Source: Sphingomonadaceae bacterium
GTDB lineage: Bacteria; Pseudomonadota; Alphaproteobacteria; Sphingomonadales; Sphingomonadaceae
Length of the DNA stretch: 64,000 nt
Reading direction: 5' to 3'
NCBI GenBank assembly: GCA_947476425.1
Contig: CANJQJ010000005.1
Span: 27,154 to 91,153, forward strand
Below the pieces are notes generated by a model, which saw only the letters and a list, made by a program, of their open reading frames with translations, was not told the DNA's origin and ran no database searches. Positions 40,838 to 50,086 of this stretch are shown piece after piece. Numbering within the stretch: position 1 is the stretch's first letter; every line of letters begins with the position of its first letter. The position numbers and the translations under genes were made by a program.

Positions 40838-43294
40838 ATGGATCTGGCGCGGATCAGGGTATTGTTCGAGCAGCTCTGGACGCGGCGCATCGTGCGGCTT
40901 GCGGCCTATGCGCTTGGCGCATTGTTCATATTGTGGATCGCGATGTGGCTGATCTTCGCGCGTGGCCTGCCCTCGGCGGATGCCCTGCTCACCTATGAGC
41001 CCCCCCTGCCCACCAACGTCCGCGCGATCGACGGCACCCCGGTGCATAGTTTCGCGCGCGAGCGGCGAGTCCAGCTGGCGTTCAACGAATATCCGCCGCA
41101 GCTGATTCACGCGTTCATCTCCGCCGAGGACAAGACTTTCTTCAGCCATGGCGGCATCGATTATCCGGGGCTTGCCGGCGCGGTGTTCGATTATGTCACC
41201 AAGATCGGATCGGGGCGACGCGCCAAGGGCGGATCGACGATCACCCAGCAGGTCGCCAAGAACCTGCTGCTCGGCGACGAATATTCGATCACGCGCAAGA
41301 TCAAGGAAGCCATCCTCGCCTTCCGCATCGAGAGCGCGCTTTCCAAGCAGCAGATCATGGAGCTGTACCTCAACCAGATCTTCCTCGGACGGAACAGCTA
41401 TGGCGTGCAATCGGCATCGCGCGCCTATTTCGACAAGGATGTCGCCCAGCTCGACCTGCCCGAAATGGCCTATCTGGCGATCCTGCCCAAGGCCCCGTCG
41501 AATTATGAGCCGATCCGACACGCCGATCGCGCCATTATCCGGCGCAACTGGGTGCTTGGCGAAATGCGCGAAAACGGCTTCATCACCGAGGCGCAGCTGG
41601 CGGCGGCGCAGGCCGCTCCGCTCGGCACGCGGATTCCAGTCGCCACGCCGCAGGAAACCGTTGGAGGTTATTTCATCGAGGAAGTGCGCCGCAAGCTGAT
41701 CGAGCTTTATGGCGAGACCGACAAGGACAGCACGCACAGCGTCTATGCGGGCGGACTGTGGGTGCGCACCTCGATGGACCAGACGATGCAGGAGGCCGCC
41801 GCCACCGCACTGCGCAACGGCCTGTCGCGCTACGACGGACCCAAGGGATGGACCGGCCCGATAACGACGCTCGATCCGGGCGAGGGCTGGGCACGCAGGC
41901 TGGCCGCCGCGAATGTCGGCACCGGCTTCGAGGACTGGATCGCAGCGATCGTCCTCGATCGATCCGACAGCGGGGCAACGATCGGCTTTGCCGACGGCCA
42001 GACCGGAACGCTGACGCCGTCGGGCGCTTCGATGCCCAAGCGCGGCATCGGCCTTCCCGCGTTCAAGTTCCTCAGGCCAGGCGACGTTATCGTGGTCAAG
42101 CGCGATGGCGGCGGCTGGTTGCTGAAGAGCATCCCGCTGGTATCGGGTGGATTTGTCGCGGAGGACACGCACACCGGCCGCGTGCTCGCGATGCAGGGCG
42201 GTTTCGACCAGCGCCTCGCCTCGTTCAACCGAGCAACCCAGGCGGATCGCCAACCCGGATCGAGCTTCAAGCCGTTCGTCTACGCCGCGGCGCTCGATTC
42301 TGGCATGACCCCGGCCTCGATCATCGTGGATGGGCCGTTTTGCGTCTATCAATCGGCGCGACTTGGTCAGAAATGCTTCAAGAATTTCTCGGGCGCCAAT
42401 GCCGGGCCGCAAACGATGCGCTGGGGCGTCGAGCAATCGCGCAACCTGATGACAGTGCGAGCGGCTTCCCAGACTGGCATGGACAATGTCGTCAAGACCG
42501 CCAAGGTGATGGGAATCGGCTCCTATCCGGCGGTCCTCGCGATCGCGCTCGGTGCGGGCGAGACGACGGTTTCGAAGCTCGTCAACGCTTATGCAATGCT
42601 CGCCAACCAGGGGCGTTCGCTGCAGCCGACGCTGATCGATTACATCCAGGATCGTCATGGCAAGGTGATTTACCGAACTGATCCCCGCCTTTGCGAGGGT
42701 TGCAATGCTCCCGACTGGAACGGCAAGCCGATGCCGCGACCGCCGGTACGGATGAAGCAGGTCATGGATCCGATGACCGCCTATCAGGTGGTCCATATCC
42801 TCGAAGGCGTCGTCCAGCGCGGCACCGCGGTCGTGCTGCGCGATCTCAACCGGCCGCTGTTCGGCAAGACCGGCACGACCACGGGCCCAACCAATGTCTG
42901 GTTCGTCGGCGGCACGCCCGATCTCGTGGCGGGGCTCTATATCGGCTATGATCAGCCGCGTTCGCTCGGCGGCTATGCGCAGGGCGGCACGATGGCGGCG
43001 CCGGTATGGAAGGAATGGGCAAAAACCGCGCTTGCCGATCAGCCCGTTGTGCCGTTCAAGATACCGCCCGGCATCCGGATGGTGCGCATCGATCGCAAAT
43101 CGGGTCGACGCGTTTTTGCTGGCTGGCCGTCGAGCGATCCCAAGTCGCCGATCATCTGGGAAGCATTCAAGCCCGAAAGCGAGCCCCGCCGTACCACCCG
43201 CAAGGAGGAGCTTGCGCTCGAAAAGGCGCTGATCGCGCCCACCCGCGCAAACGGCGACAGCGATTTCTTGCAAAGAGAAGGCGGGATTTACTAG
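40838..43294 (+). CDS. mrcA: Penicillin-binding protein 1A (bifunctional)
   Basis: 818 residues. One N-terminal membrane helix; glycosyltransferase domain with SAEDKTFFSHGGID (catalytic Glu) and KGGSTITQQVAKN; an intervening OB-like region; and transpeptidase motifs QPGSSFKPF (SxxK), SRN in EQSRNLMT and KTGTT. It polymerises and cross-links peptidoglycan at the inner membrane. It follows amiC by 55 bases. Confidence 0.97.
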   Translation: MDLARIRVLFEQLWTRRIVRLAAYALGALFILWIAMWLIFARGLPSADALLTYEPPLPTNVRAIDGTPVHSFARERRVQLAFNEYPPQLIHAFISAEDKTFFSHGGIDYPGLAGAVFDYVTKIGSGRRAKGGSTITQQVAKNLLLGDEYSITRKIKEAILAFRIESALSKQQIMELYLNQIFLGRNSYGVQSASRAYFDKDVAQLDLPEMAYLAILPKAPSNYEPIRHADRAIIRRNWVLGEMRENGFITEAQLAAAQAAPLGTRIPVATPQETVGGYFIEEVRRKLIELYGETDKDSTHSVYAGGLWVRTSMDQTMQEAAATALRNGLSRYDGPKGWTGPITTLDPGEGWARRLAAANVGTGFEDWIAAIVLDRSDSGATIGFADGQTGTLTPSGASMPKRGIGLPAFKFLRPGDVIVVKRDGGGWLLKSIPLVSGGFVAEDTHTGRVLAMQGGFDQRLASFNRATQADRQPGSSFKPFVYAAALDSGMTPASIIVDGPFCVYQSARLGQKCFKNFSGANAGPQTMRWGVEQSRNLMTVRAASQTGMDNVVKTAKVMGIGSYPAVLAIALGAGETTVSKLVNAYAMLANQGRSLQPTLIDYIQDRHGKVIYRTDPRLCEGCNAPDWNGKPMPRPPVRMKQVMDPMTAYQVVHILEGVVQRGTAVVLRDLNRPLFGKTGTTTGPTNVWFVGGTPDLVAGLYIGYDQPRSLGGYAQGGTMAAPVWKEWAKTALADQPVVPFKIPPGIRMVRIDRKSGRRVFAGWPSSDPKSPIIWEAFKPESEPRRTTRKEELALEKALIAPTRANGDSDFLQREGGIY

Positions 43295-43304
43295 GGGGAG
43301 CAGC

Positions 43305-43374
43305 GCGTACCCCGGCGAAGGCCGGGGTCCAGCAGCAACCTTGGAACTGGATCCCGGCCTTCGCCGGGATACGC
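43305..43374. repeat. 28-bp-arm inverted repeat (REP-like)
   Basis: Arms 43305-43332 and 43347-43374 are inverted copies with only two differences, separated by 14 bases. The GGCGAAGGCCGGG core is a typical intergenic palindrome. The element ends 14 bases before the prfB start, so it lies in or next to the prfB leader and may shape mrcA/prfB expression. Confidence 0.8.
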
Positions 43375-43388
43375 AGCGGAGAAGTGTT

Positions 43389-44516
43389 ATGCGCGCCGAA
43401 GCGCAAGCTCATGTCGATCAGATCAACCAGGCGGTGGCGCTGGTGCGGCGTTTCCTCGACTGGGATCGCGCGCTCCGTCGCCTGCACGAGCTGAACAACC
43501 GAGTCGAGGATCCCAAGCTGTGGGATGATCCCGCCGCGGCCCAGGAGGTGATGCGCGAGCGTCGACGGCTCGACGAAGCGATCGCGGCGACCAAGGCGAT
43601 CGAGCAGGAGCGCGACGACACCGCCGAGCTGATCGAGATGGCCGAGGCCGAAGGCGACGATGCGATGGTCGATGACGGCATCGCAAGTCTCGCCACGCTC
43701 GCTGAGCGCGCCGAGAAGGACAAGATCATGGCGCTCCTCGCCGGCGAGGCGGATGCCAACAACACCTATATCGAAATCAACTCCGGCGCCGGCGGCACCG
43801 AGAGCAACGACTGGGCCGGAATGCTGCTGCGCATGTACACGCGCTGGGCCGAACGCCATGGCATGAAGGTCGAGCTGGTCGATCATCATGGCGGCGAACA
43901 GGCCGGCATCAAATCCGCCACGCTGCTGGTGAAAGGCGAGAACGCCTATGGCTATTCCAAGACCGAGAGCGGCGTCCATCGCCTCGTGCGGATCTCGCCC
44001 TATGACAGCGCGGCACGGCGACACACGAGCTTCGCCAGCGTCTGGGTCTATCCCGAGGTCGATGATAATATCGATATCGTGATCAACGAGAGCGAACTCC
44101 GCATCGATACCTACCGCGCATCGGGCGCTGGTGGACAGCACATCAACACAACCGATTCCGCCGTTCGCATCACCCATCTGCCGACCAATATCGTCGTCCA
44201 GTGCCAGAACCAGCGCTCGCAGCACAAGAACAAGGCCGAGGCGATGAAGCAGCTGAAGGCGCGGCTCTACGAGGCCGAGCTCCAGAAGCGCGAGGTGGAA
44301 GCCAACGCGACCGCCGCCGGAAAGACCGACATCGGCTGGGGCCACCAGATCCGTTCCTACGTGCTGCAGCCCTACCAGCTGGTGAAGGACCTGCGCACCG
44401 GGACCACTTCGACCGCGCCGGCAGACGTGCTCGACGGCGATCTCGACAAGTTCATGGCGGCGGCGCTCGCACAGCGCGTTACCGGCGAGCAGGTCGAAGT
44501 CGAGGATGTCGATTGA
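43389..44516 (+). CDS. prfB: Peptide chain release factor 2
   Basis: 375 residues. The GGQ motif SGAGGQHIN and the RF2-type region are clear; the codon-recognition tripeptide position reads SPY (RISPYDSAARRHTSF) rather than the E. coli SPF. The reading frame is continuous from the ATG, so there is no programmed +1 frameshift. It ends translation at UGA and UAA. GGAGAAG lies just before the start. Its stop overlaps the next ATG. Confidence 0.96.
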   Translation: MRAEAQAHVDQINQAVALVRRFLDWDRALRRLHELNNRVEDPKLWDDPAAAQEVMRERRRLDEAIAATKAIEQERDDTAELIEMAEAEGDDAMVDDGIASLATLAERAEKDKIMALLAGEADANNTYIEINSGAGGTESNDWAGMLLRMYTRWAERHGMKVELVDHHGGEQAGIKSATLLVKGENAYGYSKTESGVHRLVRISPYDSAARRHTSFASVWVYPEVDDNIDIVINESELRIDTYRASGAGGQHINTTDSAVRITHLPTNIVVQCQNQRSQHKNKAEAMKQLKARLYEAELQKREVEANATAAGKTDIGWGHQIRSYVLQPYQLVKDLRTGTTSTAPADVLDGDLDKFMAAALAQRVTGEQVEVEDVD

Positions 44517-45220
44517 TGCGCGCAACGCTGCTCGCGCTGCTCCTTCTGGCCGCGTGCAGCCAGGCGCCCAAGGACGATGACGATGTGCGGAGCGACGCGT
44601 TTCCGCTGGCATCACGGCCGGTCGCGCCGATCGTCTCAAGCGATTTCTCGACCGAGGAAGCGCGTGACAAGCGGCGCGAAGCCGATCTGGTAATGGCCGA
44701 GGCCGGCGTAATGCCCGGCATGACGGTCGCCGATATCGGCGCTGGCGAGGGCTATTATACGGTTCGTCTCGCAACGCGGGTCGGCCGCAAGGGACGCGTT
44801 GTCGCGCAGGACATCCTGCATGAAGTCCGCGACCGGCTCGCCGATCGCGTCATCCGCGAGGCGCTCGACAATGTCAGCGTCAAGCTGGGCGAACCTTCCG
44901 ATCCGATGCTGCCCGCCGCGAGCTTCGACCGGATCTTCATGGTCCATATGTATCACGAGATCCGCCGTCCCTACGAGTTTCTATGGCGGCTGCGGCCGGC
45001 ATTGAGCCCGCGCGGGCAAGTCGTCGTGGTCGAGGCGGCGCGGGCGGTGATGGAGCATGGCATGCCGGCCACGCTTCTCGATTGCGAGTTCCGGGCGGTT
45101 GGCTATCACCTCGTCGAGCGCAAGCCGATGGCCGAGGTCGACGGCTATATCGCACTTTACGGGGCGCCGGGCCCGCGACCGCGACCCGAGGAAATCAAGC
45201 CCTGCAGCAGCGCTGGCTGA
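44516..45220 (+). CDS. Lipoprotein-anchored class I SAM-dependent methyltransferase
   Basis: 234 residues. The N-terminus MRATLLALLLLAACSQ has a lipobox with the modified cysteine at about residue 14. A methyltransferase fold follows: TVADIGAGEGYYTVRLA, GRVVAQDI and ASFDRIFMVHMYHEI. Export of a SAM-dependent enzyme is odd since SAM is cytoplasmic, although related exported proteins are known in proteobacteria. The start shares one base with the prfB stop (TGATG), which supports this N-terminus. Confidence 0.82.
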   Translation: MRATLLALLLLAACSQAPKDDDDVRSDAFPLASRPVAPIVSSDFSTEEARDKRREADLVMAEAGVMPGMTVADIGAGEGYYTVRLATRVGRKGRVVAQDILHEVRDRLADRVIREALDNVSVKLGEPSDPMLPAASFDRIFMVHMYHEIRRPYEFLWRLRPALSPRGQVVVVEAARAVMEHGMPATLLDCEFRAVGYHLVERKPMAEVDGYIALYGAPGPRPRPEEIKPCSSAG

Positions 45221-45303
45221 TCGCCTGCCCAAAGACGGGCAGAAGGGCTCGGCGTTGGCGCTAGAGAAATCGCAGGACGGGATTGTCAGAAGAGGACGGG
45301 ATT

Positions 45304-46572
45304 ATGACTGCAGCCGAAATCGGAGCGAGCACGCTCGATGAGGATTTCTCCTCGGTTACCGAGAATTTCGCCGGCGCGGTCGAAAATCCATTCCCGCTCT
45401 ACGCCGAGTTGCGGCAGACCCATCCGGTGATGGAAGGCGACATTCTCGCGCGGTTCGGCGTTCCGTCGCAGGCCGATTTCACGCACACCGGCCGCCCGGT
45501 CTACACGCTCTTCAAATATGACGACGTGATGATGGTGCTCAAGGATCCAGTGACCTTCACGGCAAGCCTGCTCAACGAGGGCCTCGGGCAATTCCTCGGC
45601 GATTTCCTGCTCACCGGCATGGATGGCGACACCCACAAGCTTGCGCGAGCGCTGCTCGGGCCCGCCTTCTTTCCGAACGTGGTTGCGAAGTGGGAGGCCA
45701 AGGCATCCCGCGTCGTGCGCGAGGAATTCGTCGCCCCGATGACTGCGCGCGGCAAGGCCGAACTCGTCTCCGACTTCCTGATCCCGGTACCGGTGCGGCT
45801 GATCTACGACATCATCGGCTTCCCCAATGACAAGGCGCAGGTCGAGCAATTCGCCTCGTGGGGCATGCGCATCCTTGTTGGGCCGACCGGCATCGAAGGC
45901 GCCTACGACGCAGCCGTCACCGCCGCCCAGGAGATTTACGACCATACGATCAAGATCGTCGTGCAGCGTCGCTCCGAAGGCAGCGGCGGCGATGACCTGA
46001 TCGGTTATCTGTTGCGGGCGAGCTACGACAACCGCTCGCTTTCCGACGACGAGATCACCTGCTTCATCCGCCAGCTGCTCCCCGCCGCCGCCGAGACGAC
46101 GACTCGGTCGTTCGGCTCGATGCTGGTCGCGCTGCTGGAGCGCCCTGCCCTGCTCGACCGGCTCCGCGGCGATCGCTCGCTGGTCATGAAGACGATCAAC
46201 GAAGGCATGCGCTGGTCCACCGCGTCGCAGTTCCTCGCGCGGCAATGCGCAAAGGACGTCGAGATTCGCGGCGTCAAGATCGCCAAGGGCAGCGCGCTTT
46301 CGCTTTCCTCCGGATCGGCCAATCGCGACGAGGAAGTCTTCGAGAATCCCGACGAGTTCGACATCGATCGCCCCCAGCGTGCCAATGCCGGGTTCGGCTT
46401 CGGCGGGCATATCTGCCTCGGCATGCACGTCGCCAAGATGGAAATGGCAGCGATGCTCAACGCGATCCTCGATCTCTGGCCAAACCTGCGGCTCGATCCA
46501 TCGCAGCCGGCGCCGGATATCGTCGGGGCACAGCTCCGCGGTCCCCGGGCAATTCACGTGGTGTGGGGCTAG
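45304..46572 (+). CDS. Cytochrome P450
   Basis: 422 residues. Diagnostic motifs: heme-thiolate FGFGGHICLG, ExxR in NEGMRW, and an I-helix AAAETTTRS in which the usual AGxDT acid is Glu. It is a soluble bacterial class I-type P450. No ferredoxin or reductase gene is adjacent, so electron partners must come from elsewhere. ATG at 45304 has GAGGACGG upstream and is preferred over TTG at 45283. Substrate unknown. Confidence 0.93.
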   Translation: MTAAEIGASTLDEDFSSVTENFAGAVENPFPLYAELRQTHPVMEGDILARFGVPSQADFTHTGRPVYTLFKYDDVMMVLKDPVTFTASLLNEGLGQFLGDFLLTGMDGDTHKLARALLGPAFFPNVVAKWEAKASRVVREEFVAPMTARGKAELVSDFLIPVPVRLIYDIIGFPNDKAQVEQFASWGMRILVGPTGIEGAYDAAVTAAQEIYDHTIKIVVQRRSEGSGGDDLIGYLLRASYDNRSLSDDEITCFIRQLLPAAAETTTRSFGSMLVALLERPALLDRLRGDRSLVMKTINEGMRWSTASQFLARQCAKDVEIRGVKIAKGSALSLSSGSANRDEEVFENPDEFDIDRPQRANAGFGFGGHICLGMHVAKMEMAAMLNAILDLWPNLRLDPSQPAPDIVGAQLRGPRAIHVVWG

Positions 46573-46584
46573 ATTTACTGAAAT

Positions 46585-46680
46585 CGTCATCCCGGCGGAG
46601 GCCGGGATCCACGATATGGTGTCGGTTCGATCGGAGGACCTGTGGGTCCCATGGATCCCGACTTTCGTCGGGATGACGAG
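46585..46680. repeat. 96-bp dispersed palindromic repeat, copy 2
   Basis: Same length and ends as the element at 2964-3059; 43 terminal bases are identical. It fills the gap between the P450 gene (+) and the convergent radC-like gene (-), ending three bases before the latter's stop codon, so it probably acts as a shared transcript end. Confidence 0.85.
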
Positions 46681-46683
46681 AAC

Positions 46684-47175
46684 CTAAAGCAATCCAAGCG
46701 CGCGGAAGCTGGAAATGCCGCCGCGCGCGAAGATCAGGTGATCGACCAGCTCGATATTGAGCAGCCGCAGCAGTTCGGCGATTCGGCGCGTGGCGAAGCA
46801 ATCGCTCGCGCTTGGCGCTGGATCGCCGCTCGGGTGGTTATGCGCGAGAATGATTCGCCGCGTGTGGCGCAGGCAGGCCTCGCGCAGCAGATCGGCCGTG
46901 GCGATATCGACGCTATCGTGGAGCCCGTGCTGTTCGGAAACGCAAATCAGGCTTCCGTCATGCTCGAGATGCGCGATGCGAAGCGATTCGAGGCGCTGGT
47001 CAGCAAAGTCGGCACCGAACATCTGCGCCGCATCGGCGGCGGTGCGCAGGCAAGGGCGCGGCACGCTTGAAGCACGAGCAAGATCGTTTGCGAGCCACAT
47101 GCCGTCATTCTCCGCCCGATACGCCGCCGCGACGAGCGCTAACGAGTCCGAACCGGATGCTGTTTCAGTCGCCAA
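46684..47175 (-). CDS. RadC-like JAB/MPN domain protein (short form)
   Basis: 163 residues. The JAMM zinc motif AHNHPSGDPAPSASDCF is intact and TADLLREACLRHTRRIILAH precedes it, as in RadC. The N-terminal helix-hairpin-helix part of standard RadC (about 225 residues) is missing. The start is uncertain (47175 or 47100). It diverges from thyA with only 40 bases between. Biological role of RadC proteins is unsettled; they occur often in mobile DNA. Confidence 0.8.
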   Translation of the reverse strand: MATETASGSDSLALVAAAYRAENDGMWLANDLARASSVPRPCLRTAADAAQMFGADFADQRLESLRIAHLEHDGSLICVSEQHGLHDSVDIATADLLREACLRHTRRIILAHNHPSGDPAPSASDCFATRRIAELLRLLNIELVDHLIFARGGISSFRALGLL

Positions 47176-47215
47176 AATCCTTTGATCCGACGCCGATCTC
47201 GCCCTAGATGGCCTC

Positions 47216-48010
47216 GTGCAAAATTATCACGATCTCCTCCGCCTGATCCTCGACAAGGGCGTCCCGCAAGCGGACCGCACCGGCGTCGGCACGCTTTCGG
47301 TGTTCGGCCACCAGATGCGCTTCGATCTTGCCGAGGGCTTCCCGGTGCTCACCACCAAGAAGCTCCACCTCCGTTCGATCATCGTCGAATTGCTGTGGTT
47401 CCTGCGGGGCGACACCAATATTGCCTGGCTCAAGGAAAACAAGGTCAGCATCTGGGACGAATGGGCCGACTCGAACGGCGATCTCGGCCCGGTCTATGGC
47501 AAGCAATGGCGCGACTGGGAAAGCCCGGACGGACGGCATGTCGACCAGATCGCCGAGTTGATCGCGCAGATCCGGACCAATCCGGCATCGCGCCGCCAGA
47601 TCGTGACCGCGTGGAATCCAGGCGAGATCGGCCGGATGGCGCTAGCGCCATGCCACTGCCTGTTCCAGACTCATGTCGCCAACGGCAAGCTCAGCCTCCA
47701 GCTTTACCAACGAAGCTGCGACGTTTTCCTTGGCGTTCCCTTCAACATCGCATCCTATGCGCTGCTGACTCACATGCTCGCGCAGCAATGCGGGCTCGAG
47801 CCGGGCGAATTCATCTGGACCGGTGGCGACTGCCATCTTTATTCCAACCATCTCGATCAGGCGCGCCTCCAGCTGACGCGCGAGCCGCGCGCGTTGCCCA
47901 GGCTTGTCATCAAGCGCAGGCCGGATGCGATCGACCAGTATGAATATGCCGACTTCGCGATCGAGGGATATGAGGCGGATCCGCATATTCCGGCGCCCGT
48001 AGCGATATGA
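47216..48010 (+). CDS. thyA: Thymidylate synthase
   Basis: 264 residues, the same as E. coli ThyA. The catalytic cysteine is in LAPCHCLFQ, with [19 protein letters not shown] and [18 protein letters not shown]. It methylates dUMP using methylene-THF and is coupled to folA: the stop overlaps the folA start by four bases. The start is GTG. Confidence 0.97.
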   Translation: MQNYHDLLRLILDKGVPQADRTGVGTLSVFGHQMRFDLAEGFPVLTTKKLHLRSIIVELLWFLRGDTNIAWLKENKVSIWDEWADSNGDLGPVYGKQWRDWESPDGRHVDQIAELIAQIRTNPASRRQIVTAWNPGEIGRMALAPCHCLFQTHVANGKLSLQLYQRSCDVFLGVPFNIASYALLTHMLAQQCGLEPGEFIWTGGDCHLYSNHLDQARLQLTREPRALPRLVIKRRPDAIDQYEYADFAIEGYEADPHIPAPVAI

Positions 48011-48480
48011 GCGCACCCGAAATCGTCATCGTCGTCGCGCGTGCCGACAATCGCGTGATCGGCAATGCCGGAACCTTGCCGTGGCACATCCCCGAGGACC
48101 TGAAGCATTTCAAGAAGCTCACCATGGGCAAGCCGATGGTGATGGGGCGCAAGACCTTCGAAAGCCTGCCTGGCCGGCTGCCGGGGCGCCGGCACATCGT
48201 GATCACGCGCGATCGCCAGTGGCAGGCAGAAGGCGCCGAAGTGGCCCATGATGCCGAAGGCGCGATCGCGCTGGCGGGCGATGTTGCCGAACTGGCGGTG
48301 ATTGGTGGCGCTGACATCTTCGCGATGTTCCTGCCGCTCGCGCACCGAATCGAGCTGACGGAGGTCCATGACACCCCCGAGGGCGATACGCTGATGCCAC
48401 CGCTTGGAACCGACTGGCGCGTCTCTTCGCGCGAAATGGGTGGGCCGATAATCGACTTCGTTACGCTTGTGCGTGATTAG
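48007..48480 (+). CDS. folA: Dihydrofolate reductase
   Basis: 157 residues. Family motifs are [19 protein letters not shown] and [20 protein letters not shown]. It regenerates tetrahydrofolate consumed by ThyA. The ATGA overlap with thyA sets the start. Confidence 0.96.
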   Translation: MSAPEIVIVVARADNRVIGNAGTLPWHIPEDLKHFKKLTMGKPMVMGRKTFESLPGRLPGRRHIVITRDRQWQAEGAEVAHDAEGAIALAGDVAELAVIGGADIFAMFLPLAHRIELTEVHDTPEGDTLMPPLGTDWRVSSREMGGPIIDFVTLVRD

Positions 48481-48835
48481 GTCGGTTGACTACCCTCCGC
48501 TCATCCGGAGGAGGGGCTGAGCTTGCCCACTACCCTCCCGCTCATCCTGAGGAGCCATTGAGCTTGCCGAAATGGCGTCTCGAAGGACGCTGCGTTGCGG
48601 TCCTTCGAGACGGGCCTTCGACGAGCTCAGTCCCTCCTCAGGATGAGCGGGGGGTGGGACCAGGCTCAGCCTCTCATCAGGATGAGCGGGGGAGTGCGGG
48701 AACGAGCCCAGCCCCTCCTCAAGATGCGCGATGCCCCGTAAAGCCGCTCAGAGGCATGATACAGCGCGAAAATTGGATTTTGGCTATACGGGTAGCCAAA
48801 TCATGTAAAGCCTCTTAACGGGGCTTAAAATAGCC
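48481..48835. repeat. Intergenic region with nested palindromic repeats
   Basis: 355 bases with no credible gene between folA (+) and the convergent MFS gene (-). CTCATCCTGAGGAG (48541-48554) pairs exactly with CTCCTCAGGATGAG (48634-48647), and inside it CGTCTCGAAGGAC (48576-48588) pairs exactly with GTCCTTCGAGACG (48600-48612). Partial copies of the outer arm recur at about 48508 and 48675. This is a known style of composite repeat in alphaproteobacteria. Confidence 0.75.
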
Positions 48836-50086
48836 CTAGCGCCAACGCGTCTCGGGCATGCGCCAGTAGGTGAACAGTGCAACCGCGATCGCCACGGTGA
48901 CGTACCAGAAGAAAGCGCCCTCATGACCGGCATTCTTGAGCCAGAGCGCGATATATTCCGCGGTGCCCCCGAAAATCGCCTGGCTGAGCGCGTAAGGCAG
49001 CCCGACGCCAAGCGCGCGGACCTGGGGCGGGAAAAGTTCGGCCTTGGTGACGGCACTCGTCGAGGTTGCGCCGGTGATGATCAGCAGCAGCGCGGTGACG
49101 CCCCCAAAGGCGATCCAGGGATTGGTGGTTGCGGCCAGCATCGCGAACATCGGCACCGTCGCGATTACGCCGCCAATGCCATAGACATAGAGCAGCGGCT
49201 TGCGACCGATCCGATCGGAAAGCGCGCCACCAAGCGGCTGTACGAGCATGAAGAGGATCAACGCAGCGGTGCAAATCAGGCTTGCGGTGCCGCGATCGAA
49301 GCCACCGCTCGTGGCCAGATATTTCTGCATATAGGTGGTGTAGGCGTAGAAGCCGACATTGCTGCCGATCGACATGCCGATGACGATCAGCACTTCGCGC
49401 GGATGGCGCATCAGGCCACGAAGCGAGGATTCGCGTCGTTGCGTGCCGCTCTCGGCGATGAAATCCGGGGTTTCGTCGATGCCGCGCCTGATCCAGAACA
49501 CCACCACGGCTAGCAACGCGCCGATCAGGAACGGGATACGCCAGCCCCAGGCATCGAGCGCCTTTTCCCCGATCGCGACATATTGCAGGAAGACGAGCAG
49601 CCCGAGCGCGAGAAGCTGCCCCATGATCAACGTCACATACTGGAAGCTCGACCAGAAGCCGCGCCGTGCGGGCCCGGCGATTTCGGAAAGATAAGTCGCG
49701 CTCGCGCCATATTCGCCGCCGACGCTGAGCCCCTGCACCATGCGCGCCACCAGCAGGATGGCAGGCGCCCACCGGCCGATCGTGGCATAGGTCGGCACCA
49801 GCGCGATCATCAGCGAGCCGAAGCACATCATCGCAACCGACAAGGCGAGCGCCGCCCGACGGCCGCGTCGGTCGGCAATGAGGCCAAGCAATAATCCACC
49901 GACCGGTCGCATCAGGAAACCAACCGCGAAGACCGCGCTGGTGCCGAGCAGTTGCGCGGTCAGGTCGCCATCGGGGAAGAAGCTCTTCGCAAAATACAGC
50001 GCAAAGGCCGAATAGGCGTACCAGTCATACCATTCGACCAGATTGCCCAATGATCCGCCCGCAATGGAACGCAGCCGGTGGTTCAT
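48836..50086 (-). CDS. MFS transporter, metabolite:H+ symporter (KgtP-like) family
   Basis: 416 residues and 12 helices. The N-terminus GGSLGNLVEWYDWYAYSAFA, the loop ADRRGRRAALALS and ARMVQGLSVGGEYGASATYL match the alpha-ketoglutarate/proline-betaine permease subgroup. It imports an organic acid or zwitterion; which one cannot be said. The ATG overlaps the NAT stop by four bases. Confidence 0.92.
   Translation of the reverse strand: MNHRLRSIAGGSLGNLVEWYDWYAYSAFALYFAKSFFPDGDLTAQLLGTSAVFAVGFLMRPVGGLLLGLIADRRGRRAALALSVAMMCFGSLMIALVPTYATIGRWAPAILLVARMVQGLSVGGEYGASATYLSEIAGPARRGFWSSFQYVTLIMGQLLALGLLVFLQYVAIGEKALDAWGWRIPFLIGALLAVVVFWIRRGIDETPDFIAESGTQRRESSLRGLMRHPREVLIVIGMSIGSNVGFYAYTTYMQKYLATSGGFDRGTASLICTAALILFMLVQPLGGALSDRIGRKPLLYVYGIGGVIATVPMFAMLAATTNPWIAFGGVTALLLIITGATSTSAVTKAELFPPQVRALGVGLPYALSQAIFGGTAEYIALWLKNAGHEGAFFWYVTVAIAVALFTYWRMPETRWR

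Noticed and set aside
40622..43273. 883-residue minus-strand ORF opposite mrcA
   Set aside because: Very long but antisense to intact PBP1A and without signatures.
43389..43480. Programmed +1 frameshift in prfB
   Set aside because: The frame is continuous from ATG and no in-frame early TGA exists.
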